From contig DIKQ01000013.1 in the NCBI GenBank assembly GCA_002424605.1, positions 248,001-312,000 of the forward strand: a DNA stretch of 64,000 nucleotides, given 5' to 3'. The translations under genes and the position numbers were made by a program. Positions within the stretch are counted from its first letter, which is position 1. Each line of letters begins with the position of its first letter. The DNA comes from Cloacimonetes bacterium UBA5614. GTDB lineage: Bacteria; Cloacimonadota; Cloacimonadia; Cloacimonadales; Cloacimonadaceae. This document shows, in pieces, positions 9,509-18,800 of the stretch. The notes under the pieces are model-generated. The model worked only from the letters and a program-made list of their open reading frames with translations. It had not been told where the DNA came from and ran no database searches.

Positions 9509-10246
9509 ATGACAGAGAATACTGTCAAACCAGCTGCAAAGTCAGACACTTTAACGATAGAAGATTTGCTTCATAACGATACGATCCTGACCATTCCCAG
9601 CGGCATTCCCATCCTGGCAAATCTGGATTCTCCCAGAGGCAGGATTTTTCACGAAGCCACCAGGTTGTTTTCAGAATTTGGCTACAAAGGGACGAGTACC
9701 CGGGCAATAGCCATGGCTGCCGGCGTAAAACAGGTTATGATAAACTACTACTTCAGCAGCAAAATCTTGCTCTACGAAGCAATATTGAAATATGAAGGGA
9801 TGACTATGCTGGCGGTAATCTTCAGTTCAAAGCCGGAGCATAAATCTCCTGAAGAAATGCTGATTGAAACTCCGATTCGCCTGATGACCGTTATGCATGA
9901 CAATCCGCAGTGGGCGTCTTTGTTACGGCGTGAAATTGCAGAGGGAGCAGTGCATCTCAGAAGGGCATTGCGCGGTGTGGCAGAACAGGGTCCCCTGGGT
10001 GCCAACCTGCATTTTCATGATGCCTATGTGACAGCAGTAGAAACGGGCAAGGCAATCAAGCTGCCCATCGAAGCTGTGCGTGAATGCCTCCTGGCAATCG
10101 GCTACAGCGCTATTTACCTGGCCCCGCTGATTTCTATGATAAATGAGCGGGATTTTCATGACGAAACCGTGTGGGAAGAGTGGAAGCTTACTCTGAGTAC
10201 CATTCTCAAGCGGGGATTGCTGATAGATGATACACAGCAACCCTAA
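9509..10246 (+). CDS. TetR/AcrR-family transcriptional regulator
   Basis: 245 residues from ATG 9509, which has AGAGGTG 7 bp upstream; the frame extends to an ATG at 9341 but that stretch is low-complexity leader and is rejected. After an unusual 40-residue N-terminal extension comes the TetR helix-turn-helix: IFHEATRLFSEFGYKGTSTR, then AIAMAAGVKQVMINYYFSSK (about 47-85). The remainder is the helical ligand-binding domain. It may regulate the small membrane protein gene 45 bp downstream, but no operator was identified. Confidence 0.88.
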   Translation: MTENTVKPAAKSDTLTIEDLLHNDTILTIPSGIPILANLDSPRGRIFHEATRLFSEFGYKGTSTRAIAMAAGVKQVMINYYFSSKILLYEAILKYEGMTMLAVIFSSKPEHKSPEEMLIETPIRLMTVMHDNPQWASLLRREIAEGAVHLRRALRGVAEQGPLGANLHFHDAYVTAVETGKAIKLPIEAVRECLLAIGYSAIYLAPLISMINERDFHDETVWEEWKLTLSTILKRGLLIDDTQQP

Positions 10247-10291
10247 TCACGGTTTGAATAAATAACATATCAATAAAAAAGGAAGGTTATC

Positions 10292-10441
10292 ATGTTGATG
10301 ACAATAGCTATTATCCTGATAGTGCTCTGGCTGTTGGGAGTCGTGACATCTTACACACTGGGAGGCCTTGTCCATGTTCTCCTGGTGATTGCTATAGTTG
10401 TATTCCTGGTACGGATTATCAACGGCAGGAAAGTATTGTAA
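10292..10441 (+). CDS. Small lmo0937-family membrane protein
   Basis: 49 residues starting MLMTIAIILIVLWLLGVV, with two hydrophobic segments separated by TSYTLGGLVHVLL and a basic end VRIINGRKVL. This matches the short lmo0937-type (DUF5670) envelope proteins, whose role is unknown but which are often stress-induced. GGAAGG lies about 8 bp before the ATG. It is in the same orientation as, and directly downstream of, the TetR gene. Confidence 0.8.
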   Translation: MLMTIAIILIVLWLLGVVTSYTLGGLVHVLLVIAIVVFLVRIINGRKVL

Positions 10442-10468
10442 CTGAGAAAGTTACACTGGTAAAAAACT

Positions 10469-10494
10469 CCCTTCTCCTGGTTTCAGGAGCAGGG
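10469..10494 (+). terminator. Hairpin after small membrane protein gene
   Basis: Arms CCCT-t-CTCCTG and CAGGAG-c-AGGG enclose a GTTT loop, 28 bp past the stop. The stem is strong with one internal mismatch. No T-run follows, so termination is probable but not certain. Confidence 0.55.
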
Positions 10495-10562
10495 CAAATC
10501 TAACTTATAACAAGTGGTTTTCTGAATTATAAAGCAGAAAGCACAGATTTTCAGGAGATAAT

Positions 10563-11195
10563 ATGAAACACATAATTTTATTAATTCTCGTCCTTGCGCT
10601 ATCCTTTGGGATGGTTTATGCCCAGTCAGTATTCGGCATTAAGGGCGGGATGAATATATCGCGCATAAGCGGCGATGACGCCGTGGCATCCAGCGACTCC
10701 CACCTGGGAGCTCATCTGGGATTTATCATGAAATACAACGTGATGGAAACTCTGATTTTCCAGCCGGAACTGCTCTATACCCAAAAAGGCTACAACTACC
10801 AATACTCCTTGAACGACATTGACTACACAATCAAAAACAGCTTTGACTACATTGAACTGCCCTTGCTGATAAAGTTGAATGTCGCAGTTGGTGACGTCAG
10901 GTTCCAGCCTTTTGTCGGGCCTGCTGTGTCATACCTGATCAGCGCTAAGGCAAAGGAAAAACTGAGCAATGACACCACCACCATCACCCGCACCAGTGAC
11001 GTTTCAGACGATTTGAACAAGCTTGCCTTCGGCTTTGCCGTCGGTGCTGAATTTGTCTTCCAGAGAAGGTTTATCTTTGGTGGAAGGTACAATTTCGGCT
11101 TGTCCAATGTTTACAAGGACAATCTGGAATTTCAGGGTCCTGAAGTCAAGAACGGCGTATTTATGCTTAACTTAGGATATCTGTTTAACGATTAA
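10563..11195 (+). CDS. Outer-membrane beta-barrel (porin-like) protein
   Basis: 210 residues: signal peptide (about 1-20, ending GMVYAQ), then the FGIKGGMNISRISGDD opening and repeated amphipathic strands (FQPELLYTQKGYNY, YIELPLLIKLNV, VRFQPFVGPAVSYL, FGFAVGAEFVF) typical of the PF13568-type outer-membrane barrels common in the FCB group. The substrate is unknown. AGGAGA precedes the start. It ends at a strong bidirectional terminator and converges with the next gene. Confidence 0.82.
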   Translation: MKHIILLILVLALSFGMVYAQSVFGIKGGMNISRISGDDAVASSDSHLGAHLGFIMKYNVMETLIFQPELLYTQKGYNYQYSLNDIDYTIKNSFDYIELPLLIKLNVAVGDVRFQPFVGPAVSYLISAKAKEKLSNDTTTITRTSDVSDDLNKLAFGFAVGAEFVFQRRFIFGGRYNFGLSNVYKDNLEFQGPEVKNGVFMLNLGYLFND

Positions 11196-11216
11196 CGTCT
11201 CCAAGACATAGATAAA

Positions 11217-11247
11217 AAACAGCTAACCTTTTATGGGTTGGCTGTTT
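11217..11247. terminator. Bidirectional rho-independent terminator
   Basis: Twelve-base-pair arms AAACAGCTAACC (11217-11228) and GGTTGGCTGTTT (11236-11247), one G-T wobble, loop of seven. It is flanked by A-run and T-run, between the convergent genes ending at 11195 and 11305. Confidence 0.9.
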
Positions 11248-11304
11248 CATTTTTCAGGTAAAAAAAGCTTAGCCGGATGACGGCTGGGAATGGTTTACAG
11301 TTTC

Positions 11305-11973
11305 CTAAAAGAGCACGGTCATCTTGATAAGCGGTATCAGAATCAGGCCTCCCGTGTCGGCTGTAAAGGGACGGAATCCGCCCAGGTCCCAGCTTATCTT
11401 ATCACCCTTGAAACGGATGCCCAGGGTCAGGAGTTGGCCTCCTTCTTCATCCATTACTTCCGAATAGGTTATCAGTTCAGAGATAAGCGCAATCCGGTTG
11501 GAAACGCTTACAATCCCTCCCAGGGCCAAAAATGCGCCATCACTGAATTTCTCAAAATCCGTGGCAGTTCCGACCAGGAAGTGACCACTGGCTTTTTCTG
11601 TGCCATAGCTCAGGACGTTCAGAAGCGTTGCGCCTTCTGCTTTGGGTAGCCAGGAGATGGAAAAAGCGCCCTGCAGATTTCCGTGCCTGAGATAGTTTTG
11701 TTTGACCCCCACTGCTACATATTCGAATGCCTCTTTCACAATCGGGAAAGGCATGGCCAGGCTGAGGTGGGTGCTTCCGGTCAGGCCATAGGCATATTGA
11801 AGGATAAATATCTCATAATTAGTCAGGGTATGACCGCCCTTGGGCATTGTGTAGGCGGTGGGCAATACCAGCAGGGACTGGTCTGCAGCCATAAACATAT
11901 GGTCGGCTTCCTGGCAATAAAGCGTCATGCCCAGGCAAAACAGCAGTATAATGGTCGTGACTAAAGCTTTCAT
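11305..11973 (-). CDS. Unknown envelope protein, diverged member of a three-gene paralogue family
   Basis: 222 residues with a signal peptide (about 1-20, ending MTLYCQ). It shares ADQSLLVLPTAYTMPKG and VGVKQNYL blocks with the two proteins upstream at 12079 and 13465, and ends in MTVLF, a C-terminal aromatic typical of outer-membrane barrels. No characterised family is recognised; a barrel or lipid-associated role is inference. AAGGTGAG lies next to the ATG. It is transcribed in the same direction as its paralogues but is much more diverged. Confidence 0.65.
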   Translation of the reverse strand: MKALVTTIILLFCLGMTLYCQEADHMFMAADQSLLVLPTAYTMPKGGHTLTNYEIFILQYAYGLTGSTHLSLAMPFPIVKEAFEYVAVGVKQNYLRHGNLQGAFSISWLPKAEGATLLNVLSYGTEKASGHFLVGTATDFEKFSDGAFLALGGIVSVSNRIALISELITYSEVMDEEGGQLLTLGIRFKGDKISWDLGGFRPFTADTGGLILIPLIKMTVLF

Positions 11974-12078
11974 CTCACCTTCTTTGCTGAAGTATTATTA
12001 GGATTCAACTTCTATTACATATTGCTGTGTTTATCCCTGCTGTCAACTTAAAATTGCTCCTGACTGTAAGTGTTTGCT

Positions 12079-12789
12079 TCAGAACATCAGCGATATTTTC
12101 AGAAGAGGGGCGACTGGTTTGTCTTTTTTGTCCTGAAGGGTGGTCATGGCACCGGCATCCACTCTCGCTGTGCCGTTGCTTATGGTAACACAGGCGGAAA
12201 CAGCGCCTTGCTCAAATCTTTCATAATCATCCAGTTCCCATTTCGGAGCATATAATTCTCCCATAAAACCCAAGGTCTCAGAAACCTGTATATGCGCTCC
12301 TGCCATAAAGATATGGTAACTGCTCAATTCACTGAAATCGGTTAACAAACTGCCTCCTGCGTGAAGGCTGATTCTGTCATTTCCAATGCTGATGATGTTA
12401 CTGACCAATGCCCGCTTAAAATATGCGCTGTAACCGATTGCCGCAGCTGCCTGCACCATCTCTGTCTTCAGGTAGTTCTGCTTGACGCCTGCCGCAAAAC
12501 CCTGTACCACTCCATTTATGAAAAAAGGCATGAAAGTCGAAGCGCTGAGATGAGTGGAATTGGTCAGGGCATATGTGTATTGCCAATACATTACTTCATA
12601 CATCGTAAAAGCGTGACTGCCCTTGGGCATGGTGTAGGCGGTCGGCATGAAAAACAGCGACTGGTCGCCTGCCCAAAACCGTTCCGCTGTCTGCTTTGCC
12701 GGTAAACTTCCGCATAAACAGACAGCCAGCGTCACAAGTAGCGCAATTGTGATATTACGGATAGTGCCTCTGCCGTTATCTTTACACAC
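12079..12789 (-). CDS. Unknown envelope protein, paralogue A
   Basis: 236 residues starting at a GTG (12789). A hydrophobic segment at about 12-28 acts as signal peptide (ALLVTLAVCLCGSLPAKQ), followed by WAGDQSLFFMPTAYTMPKGS, GFAAGVKQNYLK and a C-terminal ISLMF, suggesting an outer-membrane barrel. It is nearly the same protein as that at 13465. The gene follows the small membrane protein gene by 51 bp, so the two are probably co-transcribed. The function is unknown. Confidence 0.68.
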   Translation of the reverse strand: MCKDNGRGTIRNITIALLVTLAVCLCGSLPAKQTAERFWAGDQSLFFMPTAYTMPKGSHAFTMYEVMYWQYTYALTNSTHLSASTFMPFFINGVVQGFAAGVKQNYLKTEMVQAAAAIGYSAYFKRALVSNIISIGNDRISLHAGGSLLTDFSELSSYHIFMAGAHIQVSETLGFMGELYAPKWELDDYERFEQGAVSACVTISNGTARVDAGAMTTLQDKKDKPVAPLLKISLMF

Positions 12790-12840
12790 CAGACCCTTTC
12801 CCTGGGTTTTAAGTTTGTATCGTCCGGGCAGCTTTTGTAC

Positions 12841-13155
12841 TCATCGTCTAATCCCATTGGCAGAAGCAAAAAACAGCACATAACCCCCACCGACCAGGAC
12901 CACTGTTAAAACAAGGCTTGAAATGAGAATAACCCAGTTACGGATGTGTATTTTCCTGTCAGGGTGATACAAAGGATTTAAACGTCTATGATTGACTTTT
13001 GCATCAATAAGGGAAAATCCAAATCCTGCGATAACTAGTATAGTGGCAGCTAACCCTCTGTAAACTTGAGGGTTTTTTTGCTGTAAAATCACGATTATGA
13101 GCGCACCACCACCACAGATATACCTCAGATATTTAAAGATGTTCTTTTTATTCAT
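12841..13155 (-). CDS. Small multi-pass membrane protein, copy A
   Basis: 104 residues from the ATG at 13155 (MNKKNIFKYL), which has GAGGGG about 9 bp upstream; a GTG five codons earlier overlaps that site and is rejected. There are three hydrophobic segments (GGALIIVILQ, YRGLAATILVIAGFGFSLI, NWVILISSLVLTVVLVGG). No known family. It is first gene of the duplicated pair. By eye it differs from copy B at about 12 positions. Confidence 0.7.
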   Translation of the reverse strand: MNKKNIFKYLRYICGGGALIIVILQQKNPQVYRGLAATILVIAGFGFSLIDAKVNHRRLNPLYHPDRKIHIRNWVILISSLVLTVVLVGGGYVLFFASANGIRR

Positions 13156-13190
13156 CTGATAACCCCTCACCGGATTTTTCTTTCAAGAAT

Positions 13191-13219
13191 TGCATAACTA
13201 TGTGCCTTGTTTTTGTCAA
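13191..13219 (-). promoter_or_regulatory. Sigma70-type promoter of copy A
   Basis: On the minus strand, TTGACA (13214-13219) is followed after exactly 17 bp by TATGCA (13191-13196). The start codon of the small membrane protein lies 35 bp downstream. The same element is kept in copy B. Confidence 0.75.
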
Positions 13220-13273
13220 GTCAATAAAAAGCAAACATTTATCTGATGGCAGAGTTGCCTTTTCCCTGCTTCT

Positions 13274-13458
13274 TATCCAGTCCGAACTCATGTTTGAGGA
13301 TACCATTGTCTCTTTCAGCCACAGCGTTTCAATGCAGTGGTTTTTACCAGTCATGCTGATAGCGGTTTCATGTTTTGCCAATAGTTTTCGGAAGTCCTTA
13401 CTGTAATACTGCAAGCCGTGGTCAGAGTGATGGATCAACCCTGCGGGAGGATGAGTTC
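13274..13458 (-). pseudogene. IS3-family transposase (OrfB) fragment
   Basis: The minus strand reads HPPAGLIHHSDHGLQYYS, then KDFRKLLAKHETAISMTGKNHC, which is the start of the C-terminal part of the IS3/IS150-type integrase core. Near 13331-13340 the frame shifts, and the homology continues in another frame as NAVAERDNGILKHEFGLDKK, including the expected catalytic Glu. Both ends of the gene are missing. It fills exactly the gap between the two duplicated segments, so it probably took part in the duplication. Confidence 0.85.
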
Positions 13459-13464
13459 TTTGCT

Positions 13465-14181
13465 TCAGAACATCAGTGATACTTTCAGAAGAGGAGTAAC
13501 CGGTTTGTCTTTTTTGCCCTGTAGGGGAGTCATGGCACCGGCATCCACTCTCGCTGTGCCGTTGCTTATGGTAACGCATACGGAAACTGCGTTTTGCTCA
13601 TATCTTTCAAATATGTAACCCCCCAAATCCCAATTCGGAGCAAACAATTCCCCTATCAGGCCAAATGTCTCAGAAAAATGTATATGCGCTCCTGACATGA
13701 TGATATGGTATCTGCTCAATTCACTGATATCGGTCAGCAGAATACCGGCTGCATGGAAACTGATTCTGTCGCTCTCGATACTGACTATATTGCTGAGTAT
13801 AACTTTCTCAAAATAGGGGCTGTAACCGATTGCCGCAGCTGCCTGCACCATCTCTGTCTTCAGGTAGTTCTGCTTGATGCCTGCCGCAAAACCCGGCACC
13901 AATCCATTTATGGCCAAAGGCATGAAAGTCGAAGCGCTGAGATGAGTGGAATTGGTCAGGGCATATGTGTACTGCCAGTACGCTACTTCATACACTGTAA
14001 AAGCGTGACTGCCCTTGGGCATGGTGTAGGCGGTCGGCATGAAAAACAGCGACTGGTCGCCTGCCCAAAACCGTTCCGCTGTCTGCTTTGCCGGCAAACT
14101 TCCGCATATACAGACAGCCAGCGTCACAAGTAGCGCAATTGTGATTTTACGGATAGTGCCTCTGCCGTTATCTTTACACAC
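13465..14181 (-). CDS. Unknown envelope protein, paralogue B
   Basis: 238 residues, GTG start, the same layout as paralogue A: signal peptide ending GSLPAKQ, WAGDQSLFFMPTAYTMPKGS, GFAAGIKQNYLK and a C-terminal VSLMF. Differences from copy A are concentrated in the middle and near residues 190-200, where a GGYIFERYEQ stretch replaces DDYERFEQ. Both copies are intact, so both may be functional. The function is unknown. Confidence 0.68.
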   Translation of the reverse strand: MCKDNGRGTIRKITIALLVTLAVCICGSLPAKQTAERFWAGDQSLFFMPTAYTMPKGSHAFTVYEVAYWQYTYALTNSTHLSASTFMPLAINGLVPGFAAGIKQNYLKTEMVQAAAAIGYSPYFEKVILSNIVSIESDRISFHAAGILLTDISELSRYHIIMSGAHIHFSETFGLIGELFAPNWDLGGYIFERYEQNAVSVCVTISNGTARVDAGAMTPLQGKKDKPVTPLLKVSLMF

Positions 14182-14232
14182 CAGACCCTCTTCCTGGGTT
14201 TAAAGTTTATCTCGTCCGGGCAGCTTATAAAC

Positions 14233-14547
14233 TCATCGTCTAATCCCATTGGCAGAAGCAAAAAACAGCACATAACCCCCACCGACCAGGACCGCTGTTA
14301 AAACAAGGCTTGAAATGAGAATAACCCAGTTACGGATGTGTATTTTCCTGTCAGCGTGATAAAAAGGATCTAAACGTTTATGATTGATTTTTCCATCAAT
14401 AAGGGAAAATCCTAATCCTGCGAAAACTAGTATAGTGGCAGCTAACCCTCTATATACTTGAGGATTTTTTTGCTGTAAAATCGTGATTATGAGCGCACCA
14501 CCAGCACAGATATACCACAGATATTTAAAGATGTTCTTTTTATTCAT
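14233..14547 (-). CDS. Small multi-pass membrane protein, copy B
   Basis: 104 residues from the ATG at 14547, with the same GAGGGG site as copy A and three hydrophobic segments. It precedes paralogue B by 51 bp, as in the other copy. Most changes against copy A are conservative. Confidence 0.7.
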   Translation of the reverse strand: MNKKNIFKYLWYICAGGALIITILQQKNPQVYRGLAATILVFAGLGFSLIDGKINHKRLDPFYHADRKIHIRNWVILISSLVLTAVLVGGGYVLFFASANGIRR

Positions 14548-14582
14548 CTGATTACCCCTCACCGGATTTTTCTTTCAAGAAT

Positions 14583-14611
14583 TGCATAACTATGTGCCTT
14601 GTTTTTGTCAA
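14583..14611 (-). promoter_or_regulatory. Sigma70-type promoter of copy B
   Basis: TTGACA (14606-14611) and TATGCA (14583-14588) on the minus strand, 17 bp apart, identical to the copy A promoter. Upstream bases differ. Confidence 0.75.
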
Positions 14612-14673
14612 GGTAATAAAAAGCAAACATTTATCTGTTGGCAGAGTTGCCTTTTCCCTGCTTCTCCCTCAGG

Positions 14674-14755
14674 AGCATTACGGTACCATTACGGTACCAT
14701 TACGGTAGCATTGCGGTCAATGACCGTATTACTACCGTAATGCTACCGTAATGCT
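14674..14755. repeat. Palindromic array of 11-bp units
   Basis: Four direct 11-bp units (AGCATTACGGT, ACCATTACGGT twice, AGCATTGCGGT at 14674-14717) are followed after CAATG by three inverted units (ACCGTATTACT, then ACCGTAATGCT twice, 14723-14755). The whole folds into a long hairpin with few mismatches. It lies 29 bp from the transposon target duplication, so in the unoccupied chromosome it would have stood about 0.1 kb upstream of arsR. Confidence 0.93.
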
Positions 14756-14783
14756 AAAGCGATGGTGTTAAGAAAAGAGCGGG

Positions 14784-14788
14784 GCCGG
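14784..14788. repeat. Target-site duplication, left copy (GCCGG)
   Basis: GCCGG directly precedes the first base of the element and is repeated directly after its last base (49502-49506). A 5-bp duplication is the signature of Mu, Tn7 and Tn5053-type transposition. Confidence 0.92.
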
Positions 14789-14935
14789 TGAAAAGTGACA
14801 AACAGTTCTGCAAATCGTGACACGAGGTCTGCAAACTTTGGCATCGTTATGCATCCTTAGGCAACAGAAAACCACCCCTAAAAGACCTGAAATGACACTA
14901 AATCTGCAAAAAGTGACACAAGATATGCAAATTCT
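14789..14935 (+). repeat. Left transposon end with four transposase-binding sites
   Basis: Sites GTGACA 14795-14800 and 14817-14822 are 22 bp apart and each is followed by TGCAAA (14809-14814, 14830-14835). A second pair, ATGACA 14892-14897 and GTGACA 14913-14918, is followed by TGCAAA at 14905-14910 and 14926-14931. The pattern of two outer and two inner sites resembles the multi-site ends bound by MuA/TnsB. Confidence 0.9.
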
Positions 14936-15035
14936 GACTAGCTTGAATATTGACATTCCTCAACTTTTGTAGACAAATAGTTTTATCAGCTAACTTGTTT
15001 TTACTGATTAGAATTGTAAGTTCATCTTATTGATG

Positions 15036-15797
15036 TCAAAATAGTAAGGCTATTATTGTGACGATAACAATGATACCCGATAATACCAGATTTGATATCC
15101 ACATCCGTTTACGTGTCTTATCTAAAGCTTCTTTTGAGTCTTTCATCGCTATAATTAGCGATTGCAAAGTAGGCTGAAGACTTTTTGAAATAGTATCTGC
15201 TGCCGCTTCAAGTTTAACCTTAATTGATTCGTCGATATTGGTTAAAAGGGCATCAACCTTTTTTAGCAATTCATTAACATGCCCATTCAATTTATCAAAT
15301 TTCTGTAAAGCATCACCTTGATATAAAAGCACCTGCTTGGTAGAATCAGCAAATGCCTTACTTATTTCTTGTTCAGTTGTCTCTATATGCTTGTAAACGT
15401 TTGAGATAGTTTCTTTTGATTGATCTGACCACCTATTGATTTCTTCTAAAATTGTCTTCTGTTTATCGGCAATCTGATTAAAACTGGTATGAATCTCGTC
15501 AGTTTGCCTAGAATATGTCTCGAAGAAGCCATTTACCCTTTCTGTGAGTGTTTTTACGATATTATTAAAGCTGTTTTGAATCTCTTCTGTATGTTTTGAA
15601 TAAGTATCAAAAAACTTATTCATTCTATTAGATAAGTCACCTGCCGTCTTTTCCTGCTCAGTAAAGGAAATTGATTGCTGATTGATTTGCTTACCTAATT
15701 CTATGGTATCCTTGTTTAGGGTAGATATGTTATTTCTAATATCTTCGATCGCTGCAGTAAGTTTTGCAGCAGTTTCTGATGCATAATTATCTGCCAT
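15036..15797 (-). CDS. Tail-anchored coiled-coil protein
   Basis: 253 residues. Nearly all is predicted coiled coil, with internal near-repeats (SFTEQEKTAGDLSNRMNKFF, DTYSKHTEEIQNSFNNIV, ETYSRQTDEIHTSFNQI). A single C-terminal membrane helix (WISNLVLSGIIVIVTIIALLF) would anchor it with the bulk in the cytoplasm. AAGGAGAA precedes the ATG. It is the last gene of a minus-strand group, 14 bp after the helicase. It may be a membrane effector or scaffold; no family is recognised. Confidence 0.72.
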   Translation of the reverse strand: MADNYASETAAKLTAAIEDIRNNISTLNKDTIELGKQINQQSISFTEQEKTAGDLSNRMNKFFDTYSKHTEEIQNSFNNIVKTLTERVNGFFETYSRQTDEIHTSFNQIADKQKTILEEINRWSDQSKETISNVYKHIETTEQEISKAFADSTKQVLLYQGDALQKFDKLNGHVNELLKKVDALLTNIDESIKVKLEAAADTISKSLQPTLQSLIIAMKDSKEALDKTRKRMWISNLVLSGIIVIVTIIALLF

Positions 15798-15811
15798 TTT
15801 ATTCTCCTTGA

Positions 15812-18800
15812 TTATATCATTTTGGTTAGTTCGAATGTTGCATTTTGCATGAACAGCATAAGTTTGTAATCGTCAATAGAGTAACCAGTAAAAGAAGTAA
15901 ACTCATCTTCAATTCCATCTTTCTTCTCTTTTAGGGCTTCAATGAATTTGTCAAACACCAAAGACAAGGCATTATAATCCATCATATCATCGCATGATTC
16001 CACAAATAGGCTTAAGCCTGATCTCAGATCCTTGAAACCCTGTTCGAGTTCAAGTTTTTTGGCTTTTGATAAGATTATATTGGAATAGGCGTTTAAGAGG
16101 TGAAGAGCATAATTATCGGGACTATCATTTAACAGTCTTATACAAGCTCCTCGGAGCTCCTTGCAATTCTGATATAGAGTACCTGAATCATCTCGATTTA
16201 CTATATTGATAAAATTGTCTACGATTTCCAGTGATCTGATCTTTCCACTTTCTGTCATATCGGTCAAGGATGCATTTTTACCATCTACAGAATATTCTGG
16301 TCTGAAATATTTAGAGCTGAAGTATGCGTCAATATACTCTCTAAATTGCTCAGATAAAAGATCCTCTGATTGTTTTTCATGACCATATCTGCAAGCAAAG
16401 TCCATGTCCTGAATTGCCCGCTTTCTTTTTTTATGAATGTACTCATATTCAAAATGAACATAATATTCAACTAGGTTTGAACGGTTAGGTCTATCATTAA
16501 ACTTCTGGAAAAAATCTAATATACGCTTATCTGCTTCAGTTTCTGTAAAATAGCGTTGAAGATAGTTTTTTAAGGTTATTTTAATTGAATCTCTTTGCTT
16601 GTGCTCAATAAATAGAGTAAAGACAGTTTTTAAGTTTCCTTTATCATTGCGGTACTTGATTGTATAATCGTCAATTATGCCAATCAAAGCCAAGCGATAT
16701 ATGATCATGGATAATGAAAGACTGTTAATTGGTATGTATTTCCCATCTACAGTTATATTATTAAAAGATGATGAATCAATGTCTATGCTAAATATACGAT
16801 TGTTTGATTGGTCAGCAAAGTAGTTAAAAATGCTTAAGCCGTCCTTATTCTTGTAGTCTCGCATAATTTTTTTGCTGCATTCAATCTCAACTATCTGACC
16901 CAGGAAATTCGTTTCATGTAAGAAATTTGGTACTTCTATATCGAGGCTGTTACCATCTACAATATAATCAGAAAAAAGTAAATACGCCAAAGCCAGATTC
17001 CTATCTCTTCCGATTCTACCCGTTTCCTGTGCAAAACCTTCAATTGAACCAGGATAGTTTAAATGAATGCTGAATCTCACATTGGGCTTGTTAAAACCCA
17101 TACCAAAAGCTTTGGTGGCAATCATTAAGTTGATTTTGTTAGATTTGAATTGCTGCTGGAATTCACTCATCTTATCTTGATCTTGTTGTAGCTCTTGGTC
17201 ACTACCACGATAAAATCCCAATTTGAATCTCTTATTAGAAGCCAATTCATGTTGCAAATACTCGAATATCCCCTCATTTTTGCCAGGCTTCTGACTAACG
17301 CCAAGCAAATCTGTTTTATGTGGACAAAACACTATAATCGCATTTTCATTGCTGATTTTATATCGGTCTTTGGAAACACTACCAATCTGATATTCTTTAG
17401 GGATTTTTTCATCGGTATAAATCAGATCTTTTTCAAGTTTATTGTTGAGTAAGTTAACAAGTTCGACCCTCTTCTGAATTTTCAAATCTTTACCGATGTT
17501 TCTTGCATTTGTTCCTGTTGTAGCACTTTTCAATTTTATCGGAACGAACTTATATACTATCTCATCTCTTTTTAGTGTATCAGATTTAACAATTTCGATT
17601 GGATGGTCTGGGGATAACTCTAACTCTCTTTGGACATCTGTTAAAACATCAAATGATGCAGTGGCCGTTAGACCGATCACTGTAATATCTTTAGAATCAA
17701 AAGTCTGGCAGTATTTGTTAGCGTTGTATGCTAATCTAAGGTAACTCGGTCTGAAATCATGTCCCCATTCTGAAACGCAATGAGCCTCGTCAACGATGAA
17801 GTAACTGAAAAAGTTATCAAAGGTACTCATATCCATCAGCGAATTCCTAAATTCCTGTATTTGCATTCTTTCAGGCGATACAAATGAAAACAAAGATTGC
17901 CCTTCCTTAATCCTGAACATGTTCTCTTCTCTTTCTTTTGCATTACAATCAGAATTGATATAGATCGAGTCTATGCTTAATAAATCAAGCTCATCATATT
18001 GATCTTTCATTAATGATCGAATCGGTTCTATAATCAACGCAAATCCAGGCTGGAGTAACACGCTTATTTGGTAAGTAAGGGATTTACCTCCTCCGGTTGG
18101 GAGTAAACCTATGATGGAATTAAGACTTAGGCTATGCTTGATTATGTCTAATTGTCCTTGTAAGAAATCTCTTTTTCGGAAGATACTCTGTAGAAAATAC
18201 CTTAGCGCTTTGTTTTGATCAGGATTTATTCCAGCAGATAATTTATAGTCAATTAATTTGCCTGAAAAGAACCTCTTCTGGGATAAGCTATGATCACACT
18301 TCTGAATCATACATGTATGTGGTTTTTTCAGTATTGAGTTATTCGCTGTTTCTGAGTTAAGAATTATATTTAGAGTTTTATCTTTGCCATCTATTTCATG
18401 CTTAGAATAGATAATCCGAGTTAGACCATGATGAGATGATAACACAGCAATATTCGTAAGCATTTTATTAAGATTGGATATTGCGTATTGGCAAACATTA
18501 GGTACTATTCCTGAAATATGAACGTTTAGCTCAATCCAACGCTTTTTTGAGTGCATCAAATAGAGTAGTATGGTTAACTGTAGCCAGGCAATTATAATTG
18601 AATTATCGATTAGACTCTTGTGAGAATCATCCAATATTTGATAATCATGACCCCATTTCTCATTTACAGTAAATTTTATGCTCCCGTCCTGAGCTATTTC
18701 TTTTTCAATCCACGTATTTTTCTTTCTAATTGAATCCATAAGGTCAATGGGCATTATCGTTGGAGTGCCACGTATTATAAGATTTGCTAGAACAGCATAA

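Larger units (their letters stand above)
12073..13273 (-). repeat. Tandem duplication, copy A
   Basis: This stretch is repeated at 13459-14665 with scattered substitutions and a few small indels. Both copies begin at TTTGCTTCAGAACATCAG and end at TTTCCCTGCTTCT. Each unit holds a promoter, a small membrane protein gene and a barrel-like gene. A decayed transposase fragment (13274-13458) separates the copies. Confidence 0.92.
13459..14665 (-). repeat. Tandem duplication, copy B
   Basis: Second copy of the unit at 12073-13273, offset 1386 bp at one end and 1392 bp at the other because of small indels. Similarity ends sharply at 14665, just before the 11-bp repeat array. Confidence 0.92.

Noticed and set aside
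14674..14755. CRISPR array
   Set aside because: Units are 11 bp with no spacers and turn into inverted copies; no cas genes are present anywhere in the window.
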